From Ferriphaselus sp. R-1 (lineage in GTDB: Bacteria > Pseudomonadota > Gammaproteobacteria > Burkholderiales > Gallionellaceae), in contig NZ_JQKP01000013.1 in the NCBI RefSeq assembly GCF_000746095.1, forward strand, positions 1 through 64,000: a stretch of 64,000 bases of DNA, read 5' to 3'. Position numbers and translations under genes: made by a program. The first letter of the stretch is position 1. Every line of letters starts with the position of its first letter. This document shows, in pieces, positions 32,257 to 43,447 of this stretch. A model generated the notes under the pieces. It worked only from the letters and a program-made list of their open reading frames with translations. It made no database searches and was not told the origin of the DNA.

Positions 32257-34107
32257 ATGAATCAAAGTAACCAACCAGAATGTATGGTTATAATGCGGCC
32301 ACGCTACGCAGCCTTACGGGGTACATCGGTGTCACCATCCGGCAACAAGCCACAACGCAAGATCACACTAGCCCTGCTGCTCGGTGTCTTCCTGTGTACC
32401 AGCCTGGTCGCTTATCTCGTCATCCGGGACACGGTGCGCGAGACCATCGAGAACCAGGCCGTCGCCTTCGCCGAGATCGCCGCAGTACAAGCCACTACCG
32501 CGCGCTCGGTGTATGCCCGCGAAGTCGCCGAAAAGCTCCGCCGGGACGGTTATGGTCCGAACGTGGACTACACACATATGCCGGGCTATGTGCCCATCCC
32601 CGCCCAGTTCCTGAAGATGCTCGGCCAGGCATCGACAGCCAACACGTCCAGCCTGTTCCAGTACAAGCCGGTCAGCAAATGGAACCTGGAAAGCAGTCAA
32701 GGGCTGTCCGACGAATTCCTGCGCTGGGCCTGGCCGCAGATCGAGCGGCAGGACAGCACCGCCCCCTCGGGACCGATAGCCTGGAAGCCGGTGTGGCGCT
32801 TCGAGCAACAAGATGGGCAACGTGTGCTGCGCTACCTGAGCGCAGATGCCGCCTCCCAGCCATCCTGCGTCAACTGCCACAACGCCTACGAAAGCTCACC
32901 CGAGATCATCTCTCGTCGCAAGACCGACCATATCCAGACCGGCAAACAATGGCAACAACACCAGTTGATGGGTGCCATCTCCATCACCATCCCCCTGAGC
33001 AAGGTCGAGGCAATGGCCGCAGCACGGGTGCAGAAGACCAGCGTCCTGATCTTCTGCATCCTGTTCGCCAGCCTGGTCTCGGCGATCTGGTTCAGCCGCC
33101 GGCTGATCCGTCAGGAGATCAATCTGAACGAGGTCGAGCGCGAACTGCTCAGGTCGGAGAAGGAGACGCGCGATGCCAAGGAACTGCTGCTGGCCAAGCA
33201 GGATGTGGAGCGCGCGTTCAATGAGCTATCTGCCTACTTGCAGGCGATAGACCAGCACGCCATCGTATCGGTGACCACGCCGGATGGGCGCATCATTCAG
33301 GTGAACCGGAAATTCTGTGAGGTGAGCGGATACAGCGAGGCAGAGCTCATCGGCCAAAGCCACAGCATCGTCAATTCCGGCATCCACCCGCCGGAGTTCT
33401 TCCGGGAGATGTGGGAGTGCATCAGCCGTGGCGACATCTGGACCGGCGAGGTGTGCAACCGCACCAAGTCCGGCGAGTTGTACTGGGTGGATTCCAGCAT
33501 AGTACCGCTCAAGGATACCGATGGCCGCATCACTCGGTACATCTCGATCCGGCTCGACATCACCGCCCGCAAACACACCGAGCAGCGCATGACCCACCTG
33601 GCCAATCACGATGCGCTGACCGGCCTGCCCAACCGCTATCTGCTTCAGGACCGCTTCCACGCGGTACTGGCACGCTGCACCCGCCACCGCGCCGCAACGG
33701 CGGTCATGTTCATCGACCTCGACGAGTTCAAGCCCATCAACGACACGCTGGGACACAAGGTCGGCGACCTGTTGCTGGTCGAAGTGGCCAAACGGCTGCG
33801 CGCAGGCGTGCGCGAGGTAGACACCGTATCGCGTCACGGTGGGGATGAGTTCATCATCCTGCTGGCCGAGATCTCCAATACCCAAGACGCTCAGTCTCTG
33901 GCCGAAAAGCTGCTGGATGCCCTCAACCAGCCTTACCCGATCATGGGACAAGCGCTGCACATCAGTGCCAGCATCGGCATCGCCACCTTCCCGGAGGATG
34001 GCGATAGCATGGAGGCGCTGCTGAAACACAGCGATCTTGCCATGTACTACGCCAAACAGAGCGGCGGGAACAGTTGCCAGCTCTACCGGGCCGACATGCA
34101 CAAGTAA
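32257..34107 (+). CDS. Haem-binding (DUF3365) sensor diguanylate cyclase with PAS
   Basis: A 616-residue protein with a transmembrane segment at about 36-57, a periplasmic region to about 260, a second segment at about 264-283, a coiled linker, a PAS domain (about 325-440) and a GGDEF domain with intact GGDEF near residue 527. The periplasmic part belongs to DUF3365 and carries PSCVNCHNAYE at about 202-212, a CxxCH c-type haem attachment site. This suggests that haem redox state or gas binding controls cyclic di-GMP synthesis. There is no EAL domain. Convergent with tadA, 4 bases apart. Confidence 0.92.
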   Translation: MNQSNQPECMVIMRPRYAALRGTSVSPSGNKPQRKITLALLLGVFLCTSLVAYLVIRDTVRETIENQAVAFAEIAAVQATTARSVYAREVAEKLRRDGYGPNVDYTHMPGYVPIPAQFLKMLGQASTANTSSLFQYKPVSKWNLESSQGLSDEFLRWAWPQIERQDSTAPSGPIAWKPVWRFEQQDGQRVLRYLSADAASQPSCVNCHNAYESSPEIISRRKTDHIQTGKQWQQHQLMGAISITIPLSKVEAMAAARVQKTSVLIFCILFASLVSAIWFSRRLIRQEINLNEVERELLRSEKETRDAKELLLAKQDVERAFNELSAYLQAIDQHAIVSVTTPDGRIIQVNRKFCEVSGYSEAELIGQSHSIVNSGIHPPEFFREMWECISRGDIWTGEVCNRTKSGELYWVDSSIVPLKDTDGRITRYISIRLDITARKHTEQRMTHLANHDALTGLPNRYLLQDRFHAVLARCTRHRAATAVMFIDLDEFKPINDTLGHKVGDLLLVEVAKRLRAGVREVDTVSRHGGDEFIILLAEISNTQDAQSLAEKLLDALNQPYPIMGQALHISASIGIATFPEDGDSMEALLKHSDLAMYYAKQSGGNSCQLYRADMHK

Positions 34108-34111
34108 GCGA

Positions 34112-35348
<1,237 letters not shown>

Positions 35349-35353
35349 CGGTC

Positions 35354-36364
35354 TCAGGCGTAACAGTGTTGGTAAGCGGCGAACAGGGATTCCAGGAACA
35401 GTCGCGGGTTGAGTGGATGGGAGGCTTCGCGGCGGGCAGTCAGCAGGTCGCGCTGGAAGTTCATCAGTTGCAACGGTGCCACCCTGTCGGCCAGCTTGCG
35501 CAAAGCGGCTGCATGGTTGCCGTGATAGCGCACCCTGCCGGTCGATCGCACCGAGGAAAGGTCGTAACACCATTGCTGCAACCAGTGCACCACTTGGGGC
35601 AACTCGGTGCGCTGCAACTTGTCAGCCAGCGCCAGATAGTCCACGGACGGTGCCGCGCACAAAGCCTGCAGCAAGATGGCGCGTCCGGCACCCTGCTCCT
35701 GCGTGGCCAGCTCCAGTGCCAACAACGGCGCAAACCCGGCTTGCGCAAGCACGGCCTCGGCATCGGTCACTCCCTGCTCGCTCAGCCAGCGGCAAGCGGT
35801 TTCGGCAGGCGGCAAGGTCACCGCGAACGCCAGGCAGCGACTGAGGATGGTCGGCAAAAGCTGCTGCGGCTTGTGCGTCACCAGCAGGAAATGCAAGCCG
35901 GGCGTGGGCTCTTCCAGCGTCTTGAGCAGCGCGTTGGCGGCAGCGGGCGGCATCGATTCGGCGGGCGAGATCACCACCACGCGACGCTGTCCCTGATGGG
36001 CGGATTGATTGAAGAAATCCTCAAGCGCGCGCAACTGCTCGATCCTGATGACCTTGGACTTCTTCTTGTCCGCCTTCTCGCCCTCGATCGCCTCTCCTGC
36101 ATCGCCCACGGCATCCGCCTCCGACTGCACCAGACGAAAGTCGGGATGCGAACCCTGCTCGAACCAGTGACAGGACGCACACTTGCCGCAGGCCTGACCG
36201 TCGTCGTCAGGATGTACGCACAACAGGCTGGCGGCAAAGGCCAGCGCCAGATCCAGCTTGCCTATGCCCTGCCCGCCCTTCAGCAGCAAGCCGTGGGGCA
36301 AGCGCTGGCGCAACGCCTGCAAGCGCTGCCAATCCTCCTGCTGCCACGGGTAGAGTGCGTTCAT
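35354..36364 (-). CDS. holB: DNA polymerase III delta' subunit
   Basis: About 336 residues from the ATG at 36364 ([20 protein letters not shown]). Clamp-loader features: GGQGIGK loop, zinc-binding [27 protein letters not shown] and ILSRC. Delta' stabilises the clamp loader rather than hydrolysing ATP. The start overlaps the tmk stop by 4 bases, and the tmk-holB-tatD order is widely conserved. A pilZ gene often found between holB and tatD is absent. Confidence 0.94.
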   Translation of the reverse strand: MNALYPWQQEDWQRLQALRQRLPHGLLLKGGQGIGKLDLALAFAASLLCVHPDDDGQACGKCASCHWFEQGSHPDFRLVQSEADAVGDAGEAIEGEKADKKKSKVIRIEQLRALEDFFNQSAHQGQRRVVVISPAESMPPAAANALLKTLEEPTPGLHFLLVTHKPQQLLPTILSRCLAFAVTLPPAETACRWLSEQGVTDAEAVLAQAGFAPLLALELATQEQGAGRAILLQALCAAPSVDYLALADKLQRTELPQVVHWLQQWCYDLSSVRSTGRVRYHGNHAAALRKLADRVAPLQLMNFQRDLLTARREASHPLNPRLFLESLFAAYQHCYA

Positions 36365-36966
36365 AGCCGATCCAGCACGGCTTGTACTTGTGCGCGCACC
36401 TGCTCCAGCGTCTGCACCGCGTCGATCACGGCGAAGCGCTGCGGCTGCTGGCGCGCGCGGTCCAGATAGGCGCTGCGCACGCGCTGGAAGAATCCAGCCT
36501 GCTCGCGCTCGAATTTGTCCGGCTCGCGCGCATCGGCCAGCCGTGCCTTGGCAACTTCCACCGGGATGTCGAACAGCAAGGTCAGATCGGGACGAAAGTC
36601 GCCGCAAGCCCAGCGTTCCAGCGCCTCCAGCCGGGCGATGTCCATGCCGCGCCCACCGCCCTGATAGGCAAAACTGGCGTCGCTGAAACGATCCGACACC
36701 ACCCAGGCCCCGCGCGCCAGCGCTGGCTTGATGACCTGCTCGATGTGCTCGACGCGGGCGGCGAACATCAGCATCGCCTCGGTATCCATGTGCATGGACT
36801 GGTGCAGCACCAGCTCGCGCAGTTGCTCGCCCAGCGGCGTGCCGCCCGGCTCGCGGGTCAGTACCACGTCCACGCCGCGCGCGCGCAGCGCCTCGACGAA
36901 ACCATGCAGATGGGTGGACTTCCCCGCCCCGTCGACGCCTTCAAAGGTGATGAATTTTCCGCTCAC
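36361..36966 (-). CDS. tmk: Thymidylate kinase
   Basis: A 201-residue P-loop kinase ([32 protein letters not shown]) that phosphorylates dTMP. The start codon is GTG at 36966, overlapping the mltG stop as GTGA. It sits in the mltG-tmk-holB cluster. Confidence 0.97.
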   Translation of the reverse strand: MSGKFITFEGVDGAGKSTHLHGFVEALRARGVDVVLTREPGGTPLGEQLRELVLHQSMHMDTEAMLMFAARVEHIEQVIKPALARGAWVVSDRFSDASFAYQGGGRGMDIARLEALERWACGDFRPDLTLLFDIPVEVAKARLADAREPDKFEREQAGFFQRVRSAYLDRARQQPQRFAVIDAVQTLEQVRAQVQAVLDRL

Positions 36967-37955
36967 TTCTTCCCTGCTTTCAATTGGTAGCGGGCGACCG
37001 CCCGGTTGTGCTGTTCCAGTGTTTCGGAAAATTCCGAGCTGCCATCGCCGCGCGCCACGAAATACAGCGCTTTCGTCTCAGCCGGATGCAGCACCGCCTG
37101 CAAGGCCGCCGCTCCCGGCAAGGCGATCGGCGTCGGGGTCAGCCCGCGACGGGTATAGGTATTGTACGGCGTATCGGCGACCAGATCGGCGCGCCGCAGA
37201 TTGCCGTCGAAGCGCGCGCCCAGGCCGTAGATCACCGAAGGATCGGTTTGCAAGGGCCTGCCGATGCGCAGCCGGTTCTCGAACACCGCCGCGATCAGGG
37301 CGCGGTCTTGCGGCGCGCCAGTCTCCTTCTCCACGATAGAGGCCAGGATCAGCGCCTGATACGGCGACTCGAACGGCAGCCCGTCGGCGCGGACCTCCCA
37401 CTGCTCCGCCATCACCCGCGCCATGGCCTGATAGGCCTGCTTCAGCACCGCCAAGTCGCTCTCGCCCCGGCTGAACAAATAAGTGTCGGGGAAGAAGAAA
37501 CCCTCGGCCTGCGCACCTTCCGCGCCGATGCGGCGCAGGATCTCGGCCTCGCTCAGTCCGACGCTGTCGTGCGCCACATCCGGGCTGGCATCCAGCGCCG
37601 CGCGCAACTGGCGGAAGCTCCAGCCTTCGATCACGCTGAGCTGAGCCTGACTGAATTCGCCGTTGCGCAACATCTCCAGCAGGCGCAGCGGAGTCACCGG
37701 CTGATCGAGCCGGTAGCCACCGGCCTTGAGCTGCTCCGCCTGCCCCATCGCCCGCGCCAACAACACGAAGGGCAACTCCAGGTTGAGCACGCCCGCTTCG
37801 CGCATCTGTCGCGCGGCGGACTTCAGTCCGCTACCCGGCTTGAGGGTGAAATCCCGCGGCGCTTGTGCCAACGGCAGCGGGGTCAAGGCGTAATAGCTCA
37901 ACCCGCCGCCCAGCGTCATGACGAGCAGCACCAGCATCAACAGCAAACGCTTCAC
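36963..37955 (-). CDS. mltG: Endolytic transglycosylase MltG
   Basis: Start at the GTG at 37955, which overlaps the pabC stop and follows a strong GGAGG site. An N-terminal membrane anchor ([20 protein letters not shown]) precedes the YceG domain with catalytic Glu in [15 protein letters not shown] and DPSVIYGLG. MltG cuts nascent glycan strands and sets their length. About 330 residues. A longer upstream frame reaching 38180 overlaps pabC and was rejected. Confidence 0.94.
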   Translation of the reverse strand: MKRLLLMLVLLVMTLGGGLSYYALTPLPLAQAPRDFTLKPGSGLKSAARQMREAGVLNLELPFVLLARAMGQAEQLKAGGYRLDQPVTPLRLLEMLRNGEFSQAQLSVIEGWSFRQLRAALDASPDVAHDSVGLSEAEILRRIGAEGAQAEGFFFPDTYLFSRGESDLAVLKQAYQAMARVMAEQWEVRADGLPFESPYQALILASIVEKETGAPQDRALIAAVFENRLRIGRPLQTDPSVIYGLGARFDGNLRRADLVADTPYNTYTRRGLTPTPIALPGAAALQAVLHPAETKALYFVARGDGSSEFSETLEQHNRAVARYQLKAGKK

Positions 37956-38758
37956 GGTAATGCCTCCAACGCCGCCGCCAACGCACGGGTGCGCGGGAAG
38001 GCTAGCCAGCTGCGCCCGGCGAGTTCGCGCACCGGCCACAGGCCGAACACGCTGTTGCAGACGAAGACCTCCTCTGCCGCCAGTACCTCGTCCAGTGGCA
38101 GCTCGCGCACTTCCAGCGGCTGGCCGCTGTGCAACGCCCATTCGAGGATGCGCTGACGCTGTACCCCGGCCACGCCGCAACGCGAGAGGTCGGGCGTCAG
38201 CAACACGCCGCCATGCCAGCAGAACAGGTTGCTGCGCACCCCGCCGATCACCCGCCCGGCTTCATCGCGCAACAGCCCTTCGGCGATGGCAGGATCGTTC
38301 CATTCGGCAGCGGCCAGCACGTTTTCCAGCCGGTTGAGATGCTTCACCCCGGCCAGACGCAACTGGGCCGACATGCGCAATTCGCACAGATACAGACGCA
38401 CGCCCTGCTCTACCCATGCGGCGTTGGATGCGGGTAAGGGTGACAGCGACAGGAGACGGGTCGGATGCACCGCGGCAGGCGGCGCATAACCGCGCGGGCC
38501 GATGCCACGGGTCAGCGTCAGCCGCACCACGCCGTCGGGCTGCTCCCACGCTAGTTGCTCAATCTCGGTTTCCAGCAGGCGTGCGTCAGGACAGGGCAAC
38601 AGCAGCGCGGAGCAGTCCTGTTGCAGTTTTCGGTAGTGGTGCGACCAATGAACAATGCGCCTGTCGAGCAGGCGCATTGTGCGGAAGACGCCGTCGCCAT
38701 ACATCAGGCCACGGTCGGCTGCGCTGATCGATTCACCGGGCAGGCCGTTGATCAGCAT
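37952..38758 (-). CDS. pabC: Aminodeoxychorismate lyase
   Basis: A 268-residue class IV PLP enzyme (DRGLMYGDGVFRTMRL; Lys in GVKHLNRLENVLAAAEW). It turns aminodeoxychorismate into p-aminobenzoate for folate synthesis. fabF-pabC-mltG-tmk-holB is a common proteobacterial order. Confidence 0.92.
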   Translation of the reverse strand: MLINGLPGESISAADRGLMYGDGVFRTMRLLDRRIVHWSHHYRKLQQDCSALLLPCPDARLLETEIEQLAWEQPDGVVRLTLTRGIGPRGYAPPAAVHPTRLLSLSPLPASNAAWVEQGVRLYLCELRMSAQLRLAGVKHLNRLENVLAAAEWNDPAIAEGLLRDEAGRVIGGVRSNLFCWHGGVLLTPDLSRCGVAGVQRQRILEWALHSGQPLEVRELPLDEVLAAEEVFVCNSVFGLWPVRELAGRSWLAFPRTRALAAALEALP

Positions 38759-38768
38759 GGGATTTTAC

Positions 38769-40001
38769 TTAGACCTTGCGGAACACCAGCGAGCCGTTGG
38801 TTCCACCGAAGCCGAAGTTGTTATTGACCGCCACGTCGATCTTCATATCGCGAGCGGTGTTGGCACAATAGTCCAAATCGCACTCAGGGTCTTGCTCGAA
38901 GATGTTGATGGTCGGTGGCGACACTTGGTGATGTACAGCCAGTGCACAGAACAGCGACTCGATACCGCCCGCGCCACCCAGCAAGTGGCCAATCATGGAT
39001 TTGGTCGAGTTCACCACCAGCTTGCCGGCGTGATCGCCAAAGGCCAGCTTGATGGCTTCGGTCTCGTTCTTGTCGCCCAGCGGGGTGGAGGTGCCGTGCG
39101 CGTTGACGTACTGTACTCCATCCGGATTGACCCCGGCATTGCGCAAGGCGTTCAACATACTGCGCTTGGGGCCGTCGGTGCTCGGTGCGGTCATGTGGTA
39201 GGCATCGGCACTCATGCCGTAACCCGCCAGTTCAGCATAGATCTTCGCGCCGCGTGCCTTGGCGTGCTCGTACTCTTCCAGCACCAGCACACCCGCGCCC
39301 TCACCCATCACGAAACCGTCGCGACCCTTATCCCAAGGACGGCTGGCGGTAGCCGGATCGTCATTGCGGGTGGACAGCGCACGGGCGGATGCGAAACCGC
39401 CCACTGCCAGTGCCGAGATGGTCGCCTCGGCGCCTCCGGCGATCATCACGTCGGCATCGCCGTACTCGATGATGCGAGCGGATTCGCCGATACAGTGGGT
39501 GCCGGTGGTACACGCCGTCACCACCGCCAGATTCGGCCCCCTCAGTCCATACATGATGGACAGGTTTCCGGAGATCATGTTGATGATGGTGCCGGGAATA
39601 AAGAACGGCGAGATCTTGCGCGGACCGGCTTCGAGGTAATCATCGTGTGTCTCTTCGATCATCGGCAAGCCGCCGATACCGGAGCCGATGTTCACGCCGA
39701 TGCGCTCGGCGTTCTGCTCGGTGACTTCCAGACCGGAGTCCTTGAAGGCTTCGATGCCAGCCGCCAATCCGAAATGGATGAAGCGGCCCATGCGACGGGC
39801 ATCCTTGGCTGGCAGGAACTGGGTGACATCAAAGTTCTTGACCTCACCCGCCACCTGACAAGCGAACGCAGTCGGGTCGAAATGCTCGATCCGACTGATG
39901 CCGGACTTACCGTTGACGATATTTTGCCAAGTTTCGGCAACCCCGATCCCGACCGGGGTGACTGCACCCAGCCCGGTGATGACTACTCTACGTCTTGCCA
40001 A
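38769..40001 (-). CDS. fabF: 3-oxoacyl-ACP synthase II
   Basis: A 410-residue KAS II. The active site Cys lies in VVTACTTGTHCIGES; the two His are in VNAHGTSTPLGDKNE and KSMIGHLLGGAGGIE. It elongates acyl-ACP and controls the unsaturated fatty acid content with temperature in some bacteria. Follows acpP by 35 bases. Confidence 0.97.
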   Translation of the reverse strand: MARRRVVITGLGAVTPVGIGVAETWQNIVNGKSGISRIEHFDPTAFACQVAGEVKNFDVTQFLPAKDARRMGRFIHFGLAAGIEAFKDSGLEVTEQNAERIGVNIGSGIGGLPMIEETHDDYLEAGPRKISPFFIPGTIINMISGNLSIMYGLRGPNLAVVTACTTGTHCIGESARIIEYGDADVMIAGGAEATISALAVGGFASARALSTRNDDPATASRPWDKGRDGFVMGEGAGVLVLEEYEHAKARGAKIYAELAGYGMSADAYHMTAPSTDGPKRSMLNALRNAGVNPDGVQYVNAHGTSTPLGDKNETEAIKLAFGDHAGKLVVNSTKSMIGHLLGGAGGIESLFCALAVHHQVSPPTINIFEQDPECDLDYCANTARDMKIDVAVNNNFGFGGTNGSLVFRKV

Positions 40002-40036
40002 ACCAGACTCCGTTCCTGCAACCGAATGTGAGGTTG

Positions 40037-40273
40037 TTACTTTTGATTGGCGTTGATGTAGTCAACAGCCTGCTGCACAGTGGTGATCTTCTCGGCCTGA
40101 TCGTCCGGAATCTCGCACTCGAACTCTTCTTCCAGCGCCATCACCAGCTCAACGGTATCCAGAGAATCTGCGCCCAAGTCATTGACGAACGAGGACTCGA
40201 TCTTGACTTCGGACTCGTTGACACCCAGTTGCTCGGCAACGATCTTCTTAACGCGCTGTTCAATGCTAGACAT
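40037..40273 (-). CDS. acpP: Acyl carrier protein
   Basis: A 78-residue acidic carrier. The phosphopantetheine Ser is in [15 protein letters not shown]. It carries growing acyl chains. A possible own promoter lies in the 78-base gap to fabG, which fits the high need for ACP. Confidence 0.98.
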   Translation of the reverse strand: MSSIEQRVKKIVAEQLGVNESEVKIESSFVNDLGADSLDTVELVMALEEEFECEIPDDQAEKITTVQQAVDYINANQK

Positions 40274-40316
40274 GTATTTCTCCCTAACTCAGATTAACAA
40301 CCAAAAAAGCTGCAGC

Positions 40317-40344
40317 ATTCTACCAAACTTGCCGCATTTTCCAA
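40317..40344 (-). promoter_or_regulatory. Possible promoter for acpP
   Basis: On the minus strand TTGGAA (40339-40344) and TAGAAT (40317-40322) are 16 bases apart, reasonable matches to sigma70 boxes, located in the fabG-acpP gap. A separate acpP promoter is known in E. coli. Confidence 0.4.
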
Positions 40345-40351
40345 AATTACC

Positions 40352-41095
40352 TTATTCCATCACCATGCCGCCGTTGACATGCAAGGTCGCGCCAGTGATG
40401 TAGGCCGCACCGGGCCCAGCCAAAAAGGCCGCTGCTGCCGCGATGTCGGATGCCTGCCCCAAGCGACGCAGAGGGACGTTATCGACCAGCTTGGCCTTCT
40501 GCTCGTCGCTCAGACCGTGGGTCATGTCGGTGGCGATGAAGCCGGGAGCGATGCAGTTGACGGTGATGTTGCGACTACCAACTTCGCGCGCCAGCGACTT
40601 GGAGAAGCCCACCATGCCTGCTTTGGCGGCGGCATAGTTGGATTGTCCGGCATTGCCCATGCTGCCGACCACCGACGAGATGTTGATGATGCGACCGGTG
40701 CGCGCCTTCATCATGGCACGCAGCACGGCACGACTCAAACGGAACACCGAAGTCAGGTTGGTGGCGATGATGTCGTCCCACTCTTCGTCCGACATGCGCG
40801 CCAGCAGGTTGTCGCGGGTGATGCCCGCGTTGTTGACCAGGATGCCGATCTCGCCGAACTGGCTGCGGATCGCGCCCAGCACGGCTTCGCACTGCGCGGC
40901 ATCATTGACGTTGAGTGCCATGCCCGCGCCCTGCACGCCTGCAGCGGCGAGGTATTCAGAGATGGCGGCGGCACCCTTGTCGGTGGTGGCGGTGCCAACC
41001 ACGGTCGCGCCGAGCTTGCCCAACTCCAGCGCGATGGCCTGCCCGATGCCGCGTGTAGCGCCGGTCACCAGCGCGATCTGTCCTTGCAAACTCAT
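40352..41095 (-). CDS. fabG: 3-oxoacyl-ACP reductase
   Basis: The ATG at 41095 (MSLQGQIALVTGATRGIGQA) gives 247 residues, standard. NADPH-binding TGATRGIG, the catalytic Ser before NAGQSNYAAAKAG and its Tyr/Lys. First reduction of the elongation cycle. Follows fabD by 10 bases. Confidence 0.97.
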   Translation of the reverse strand: MSLQGQIALVTGATRGIGQAIALELGKLGATVVGTATTDKGAAAISEYLAAAGVQGAGMALNVNDAAQCEAVLGAIRSQFGEIGILVNNAGITRDNLLARMSDEEWDDIIATNLTSVFRLSRAVLRAMMKARTGRIINISSVVGSMGNAGQSNYAAAKAGMVGFSKSLAREVGSRNITVNCIAPGFIATDMTHGLSDEQKAKLVDNVPLRRLGQASDIAAAAAFLAGPGAAYITGATLHVNGGMVME

Positions 41096-41105
41096 CTTCG
41101 TCTCC

Positions 41106-42038
41106 TTATGCCAGTGCCGCCAGCACAGCCTGAATGGCGGCACCGTCGTTCATTGCCAGCGCTTGCTGATTGGTGTCGATACGCTTGTTCAGCCCGGCCA
41201 GCACCTTGCCCGGCGCACACTCGACGTTGATGGTCACGCCCATGCCGCCAAAGGCTTGCACGGTTTCGACCCAGCGCACCGGGGAATACAGTTGGCGCAC
41301 CAGCGCACTGCGGATGCTGGCGGCGTCACTGTAGCTGGCGACATCGGCGTTGTGCAGCACCGGAATGGACGGTGCGGCGATGGCGACGTTTTCCAGATAC
41401 GCGCCCAGCTTCTCGGCGGCACCCTTGAGCAGGCTGCAATGCGACGGCACGCTCATCGGCAGCATCAGCGCACGCTTGGCACCGCGCGCCTTGGCGGCTT
41501 CCATGCCGCGCTCGACGGCGCTACGGTTGCCCGCGATCACCACCTGACCCGGCGAATTGTAATTGACCGCTTCCAGCACTTCGCCCTGCGCGGCTTCGGC
41601 GCACACGGCGCGCACCGCGTCGTCGTCCAGCCCCAGGATCGCGGCGATGCCGCCCACGCCTTCCGGCACGGCCTGCTGCATGCACTCGGCGCGGTAGCGC
41701 ACCAGCGGCAGCGCATCGCGGAAGGCCAGCGCTCCAGACGCCACCAGCGCGGTGTATTCGCCCAGACTATGGCCGGCCAGCACCACCGGCTGCGGGCCAT
41801 TCAGCGACTGCCAGGCACGCCACACGGCGACACCGGCAGTCAGCATCAGCGGCTGGGTGTTGACGGTCGCATTGAGCTGAGCGTCCTCACCCTCGGCAAC
41901 CAGTTGCCACAGATCCTGATTCAGCACCTCGGAGGCTTCGGCAAAGGTATCGCGCACCACGGCGTGGTCGGCATAGCCCGCCATCATGCCGCGCGACTGG
42001 GAACCCTGACCGGGGAAGACAAAAGCGAACTTACTCAT
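41106..42038 (-). CDS. fabD: Malonyl-CoA:ACP transacylase
   Basis: The ATG at 42038 (MSKFAFVFPGQGSQSRGMMA) gives 310 residues. Active Ser in AGHSLGEYTALVASG, His in MPMSVPSHCSLLKGAAEKL. It loads malonyl groups on ACP. Upstream is not fabH directly but an LprI-like gene with a 23-base gap. Confidence 0.96.
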   Translation of the reverse strand: MSKFAFVFPGQGSQSRGMMAGYADHAVVRDTFAEASEVLNQDLWQLVAEGEDAQLNATVNTQPLMLTAGVAVWRAWQSLNGPQPVVLAGHSLGEYTALVASGALAFRDALPLVRYRAECMQQAVPEGVGGIAAILGLDDDAVRAVCAEAAQGEVLEAVNYNSPGQVVIAGNRSAVERGMEAAKARGAKRALMLPMSVPSHCSLLKGAAEKLGAYLENVAIAAPSIPVLHNADVASYSDAASIRSALVRQLYSPVRWVETVQAFGGMGVTINVECAPGKVLAGLNKRIDTNQQALAMNDGAAIQAVLAALA

Positions 42039-42061
42039 AACATGCATTCTTCGTAAAATTG

Positions 42062-42481
42062 TTAGCGAGCCTCAGTCAGGCTGCCAGCTGGCACTATTAG
42101 CCTTCTCGCAAAATCTTGGTTCAGTTTTATTTCACACCGAAGCCTCAAATCACCGGCCGCACTCCCTCCGGCAGCAGTAGAAGCCTCAAACTCACAGAAA
42201 CTCACTCTAAATTTCCTGAATGAATCCATCGAAGCATCCAGTAGTTCAATGGCTCGTCGAGTGAAGCTTTCCTCCTCACCTGCGGTAGAAATACGCAATT
42301 GCAGAGTTTTTTCTGCCTGATCAAGCTTGGCAACACTCCACTGAGCTTCAGCAACTAAGCATTGCCGATATTCAGAATGAGAAATTCCCTCACGCCACTC
42401 ACAATCTGCCAATACGTTGGAACTTAGCCCGGCTGCCACCAGAAACATGATTAATCGCATATTCCTGCCAGCCAACAACAT
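42062..42481 (-). CDS. Secreted LprI/DUF1311-like protein inside the fab operon
   Basis: A 139-residue product with signal peptide (MRLIMFLVAAGLSSNVLA after an ATG at 42460; the ATG at 42481 has the better ribosome binding site and was kept). The mature protein has four cysteines and the SFRKFRVSFCEFEA...RCEIKLNQDFARRL pattern of the LprI (DUF1311) family, some of which inhibit lysozyme. It is clearly AT-richer than the fab genes on either side and has different codon use, so it was probably inserted here. It starts 6 bases after the fabH stop and does not break the operon. Confidence 0.7.
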   Translation of the reverse strand: MLLAGRNMRLIMFLVAAGLSSNVLADCEWREGISHSEYRQCLVAEAQWSVAKLDQAEKTLQLRISTAGEEESFTRRAIELLDASMDSFRKFRVSFCEFEASTAAGGSAAGDLRLRCEIKLNQDFARRLIVPAGSLTEAR

Positions 42482-42487
42482 CGTTTC

Positions 42488-43447
42488 TCACCACTTAACC
42501 AGCACCGCACCCCACACGAAACCGCCGCCGACCGCTTCCAGCAGCACGTTCTGGCCGGGCTGGATGCGTCCGGCGCGGACAGCGGTGTCCAGCGCCAGCG
42601 GGATGGAGGCGGCGGAAGTGTTGCCGTGTTCACCCACGGTCAGCACGACCTTGTCCATGCCCATGCCCAGTTTCTTGGCCGTGGCTTCGATGATGCGAAT
42701 GTTGGCCTGGTGCGGCACCAGCCAGTTGATGTCGGCGTAGCCGAGATTCAAATCGGCCAGCAGTTCGTCCACCACTTCGGCCAGCACCTTGACGGCGAAT
42801 TTGAACACTGCCTGCCCGTCCATGTACATGTAGGGCGAGCCTTCGATCTGGCCGTTGTTGATGCGCGCCTCGGCCTTGAGCATGCCGCGATGACGGCCAT
42901 CGGCGTGCAGCTTGGCACCCAGGATGCCCGGCTGCTCGGACGCTTGCAACACCACCGCACCCGCGCCGTCGCCGAACAGCACGCAGGTACTGCGGTCGGT
43001 CCAGTCCAGCAAGCGGGTCAGCGCTTCCGCGCCCACCACCAGCGCAGTGCGCGCCTGGCCGCCACGGATATAGAGATCAGCCGTGTTCAGCGCATAGATG
43101 AAACCGCTGCACACTGCCTGCACGTCGAACGCCACGCCCTGGCGCACGCCCAGCTTATCTTGCAGGATGCAGGCAGTGCTGGGGAACACCTGATCGGGTG
43201 TGGTGGTAGCGACGATGATGAGGTCGATATCTTCCGCCGTCACCCCCGCTGCCTCCATGGCGCGGCGGCTGGCTTGCAGCGCCAGATCGCTGGTCAACTC
43301 ACCTTCGGCGACCAGATGGCGCTCGGAGATGCCGCTGCGGGTGACGATCCATTCATGCGTAGTGTCCACGATCTTTTCCAGATCGTGGTTGGTCAACACT
43401 TTTTCCGGCAGGTAGCTGCCGGTGCCGATGATGCGGGAATAGGTCAA
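42488..43447 (-). CDS. fabH: 3-oxoacyl-ACP synthase III
   Basis: A 319-residue KAS III. Catalytic Cys in [18 protein letters not shown], His in [12 protein letters not shown] and Asn in [16 protein letters not shown]. It starts fatty acid synthesis from acetyl-CoA and malonyl-ACP. Overlaps plsX by 4 bases. Confidence 0.97.
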   Translation of the reverse strand: MTYSRIIGTGSYLPEKVLTNHDLEKIVDTTHEWIVTRSGISERHLVAEGELTSDLALQASRRAMEAAGVTAEDIDLIIVATTTPDQVFPSTACILQDKLGVRQGVAFDVQAVCSGFIYALNTADLYIRGGQARTALVVGAEALTRLLDWTDRSTCVLFGDGAGAVVLQASEQPGILGAKLHADGRHRGMLKAEARINNGQIEGSPYMYMDGQAVFKFAVKVLAEVVDELLADLNLGYADINWLVPHQANIRIIEATAKKLGMGMDKVVLTVGEHGNTSAASIPLALDTAVRAGRIQPGQNVLLEAVGGGFVWGAVLVKW

